Assembly (NCBI GenBank): GCA_964035545.1
Contig: OZ037766.1
Coordinates: forward strand, 10,239,722 to 10,303,721
Reading direction: 5' to 3'
From: Bugula neritina
Lineage: Eukaryota > Bryozoa > Gymnolaemata > Cheilostomatida > Bugulidae
DNA: 64,000 nucleotides
A program made the position numbers and the translations under genes. This document shows, piece by piece, positions 62,840 through 64,000 of this stretch; the stretch's first letter is position 1; each line of letters begins with the position of its first letter. Below the pieces are notes generated by a model. It was given only the letters and a program-made list of their open reading frames with translations, was not told the origin of the DNA and did not search any database.

Positions 62840-63650
62840 AAATTGCCGTTATGATAATCAAAATGATAATCATAATGAAATTGAATACGATAATCACAAT
62901 CACAATGAATGAATGATATTCATATTCATATTGATAAAGATGACAATTATCATTATGATTATGATTATCATAATCGTAATAAAGATAGGAATGATATTTA
63001 ATTTATTAATCATAATAATAATAATAATTATAATCGTAGCCATTATGATTATGATTATCATTATGATAATGAGTTTATCATTATCATTATGATTATGATA
63101 CTCATATGATTATGATTATGATACTCATACTCATAGTCATATTTATAGACTAATACTGATAGAGTCATACTCATAGGGATACTGAGTCTGATACTCAGAT
63201 AGACCATAGATGATAGTCGATAGTGATACTGATAGTCATAGTATGACTGATAGTCATATCGATGCTTAATTTTATACTTTTAGTTATAGTGTTAGTGTTA
63301 TACTAAATCAAAATGAGTAAATCTAATACTCATACTGTGATACTGATAGTGATACTCATACTCATAGTCATACTGATACTCGGTCTGAGTCACAATATCA
63401 TACTGTTACACTTACTATTACTATTAGTATAAGTATTGGTATTACTCATAGTCGGAGTCATAGTCATTCTCATACTCATAGTGATCATCATCTCGGTACT
63501 AATACTGATAGTCATAGTGATACTGATAGTCACACTCATAGTGATAGTGACATACCATGTTGATATTCATATTGACCCTGAGTATCACATCAGTATGACT
63601 TTAAACTTTGAAGTGTATGAGTATCACTGACACTAGTAGGCTACTAATAA
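62840..63650. repeat. degenerate hexanucleotide array, right
   Basis: ATTATG, ATTATC and ATAATC words dominate 62845-63120, then TCATAC, TGATAG and TCATAG words to about 63550. The reading frames that cross it (poly Ile/Val/Leu) are products of the repeat. Confidence 0.82.
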
Positions 63651-64000
63651 CAATATTAAAAATAAATGTAACAGTAATACTTATACTAATCACTTATTAG
63701 TATCATTGCGTGACTTCTTCATCTTGGGATTGTCATTAAACCTAAAATTGCAATTCAGATTCGTCATTCATATGATAATCATTTAATTTGATAAATGAAA
63801 AGCGTCATCCTGATGTACTTCTAGTCCTACTGTCTCAATGTGAGTCTACTAGTACTACTATCAGTCTAGCCTTTTTCTTTTGCTCGGTCATTCTGGTTGT
63901 AAGTTTCTTACTAACTGTTCAAAAATATCTGTTCAAGTCTTAGAGTTAGTCTACTAACAGCAACAGTCACATTGTCATTGTTTTATATTAGTTGTAATAT
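63651..64000. other. right edge, mostly unique
   Basis: Short remnants of ACTAGTAC-type words occur around 63845-63865. Otherwise no exon, RNA gene or element was recognised up to the edge of the window. Confidence 0.4.

Noticed and set aside
62100-63630. Ile/Val/Leu-rich ORFs resembling TM proteins
   Set aside because: They are produced by the period-six TCATAG/TGATAC arrays.

Overview
This is an AT-rich (roughly two-thirds A+T by eye) animal nuclear window. It holds five intron-rich protein genes with GT-AG splice sites, a nuclear tRNA gene, tRNA-derived SINEs, MITEs and one young LTR retrotransposon. The genes (a TINAG-like secreted protein, an Ig/FN3 receptor, Rab10, a kinesin-8, a receptor guanylate cyclase and a p38 MAP kinase kinase, the first only partly inside) form a metazoan set. 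Small introns and the divergent extracellular parts suggest an invertebrate, perhaps an early-branching one such as a sponge. That placement is inference, not something the sequence proves. All exon models were built by reading splice sites and phases by eye.

Layout from left to right: (1) 1423-4022, minus, 5' half of a TINAG-like pseudo-cathepsin (SMB, VWC-like and start of the peptidase-like domain) whose 3' end lies beyond the left edge; a SINE lies at 830-1022. (2) 5398-13760, minus, a single-pass receptor with five Ig domains, one FN3 domain, a TM helix and a short tail; the FN3 exon carries an apparent one-base frameshift. (3) 15559-21094, minus, Rab10, with a Harbinger-like MITE and two tandem repeats in its introns. 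(4) 25152-33731, plus, a KIF18-type kinesin-8, head-to-head with Rab10. (5) 35138-55454, plus, a receptor guanylate cyclase of 21 exons. Its intron 7 holds a 5.26-kb LTR element (37812-43071) in sense orientation, and its intron 17 holds a tRNA-Glu(TTC) gene. (6) 56315-60358, minus, MAP2K3/6, convergent with the cyclase, with a TA-flanked MITE in one intron.

The two most unusual things are these. First, the LTR element has apparently identical LTRs, target-site duplication, gag, protease and integrase zinc finger, but no reverse transcriptase, RNase H or integrase core, plus a third, apparently spliced gene with a C2H2 zinc finger. Second, at both the Rab10/KIF18 intergenic region and upstream of MAP2K3/6, a 400-550 bp CpG-bearing, ETS-motif-containing island sits between two long arrays of degenerate hexanucleotide repeats. 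The cyclase also carries Thr in place of the Cys that normally helps select guanine.

Functionally, Rab10 (membrane traffic), KIF18 (mitotic microtubule plus-end motor), the cyclase (cGMP signalling) and MAP2K3/6 (p38 pathway) are not a co-regulated cluster. Their adjacency looks like ordinary animal gene order.
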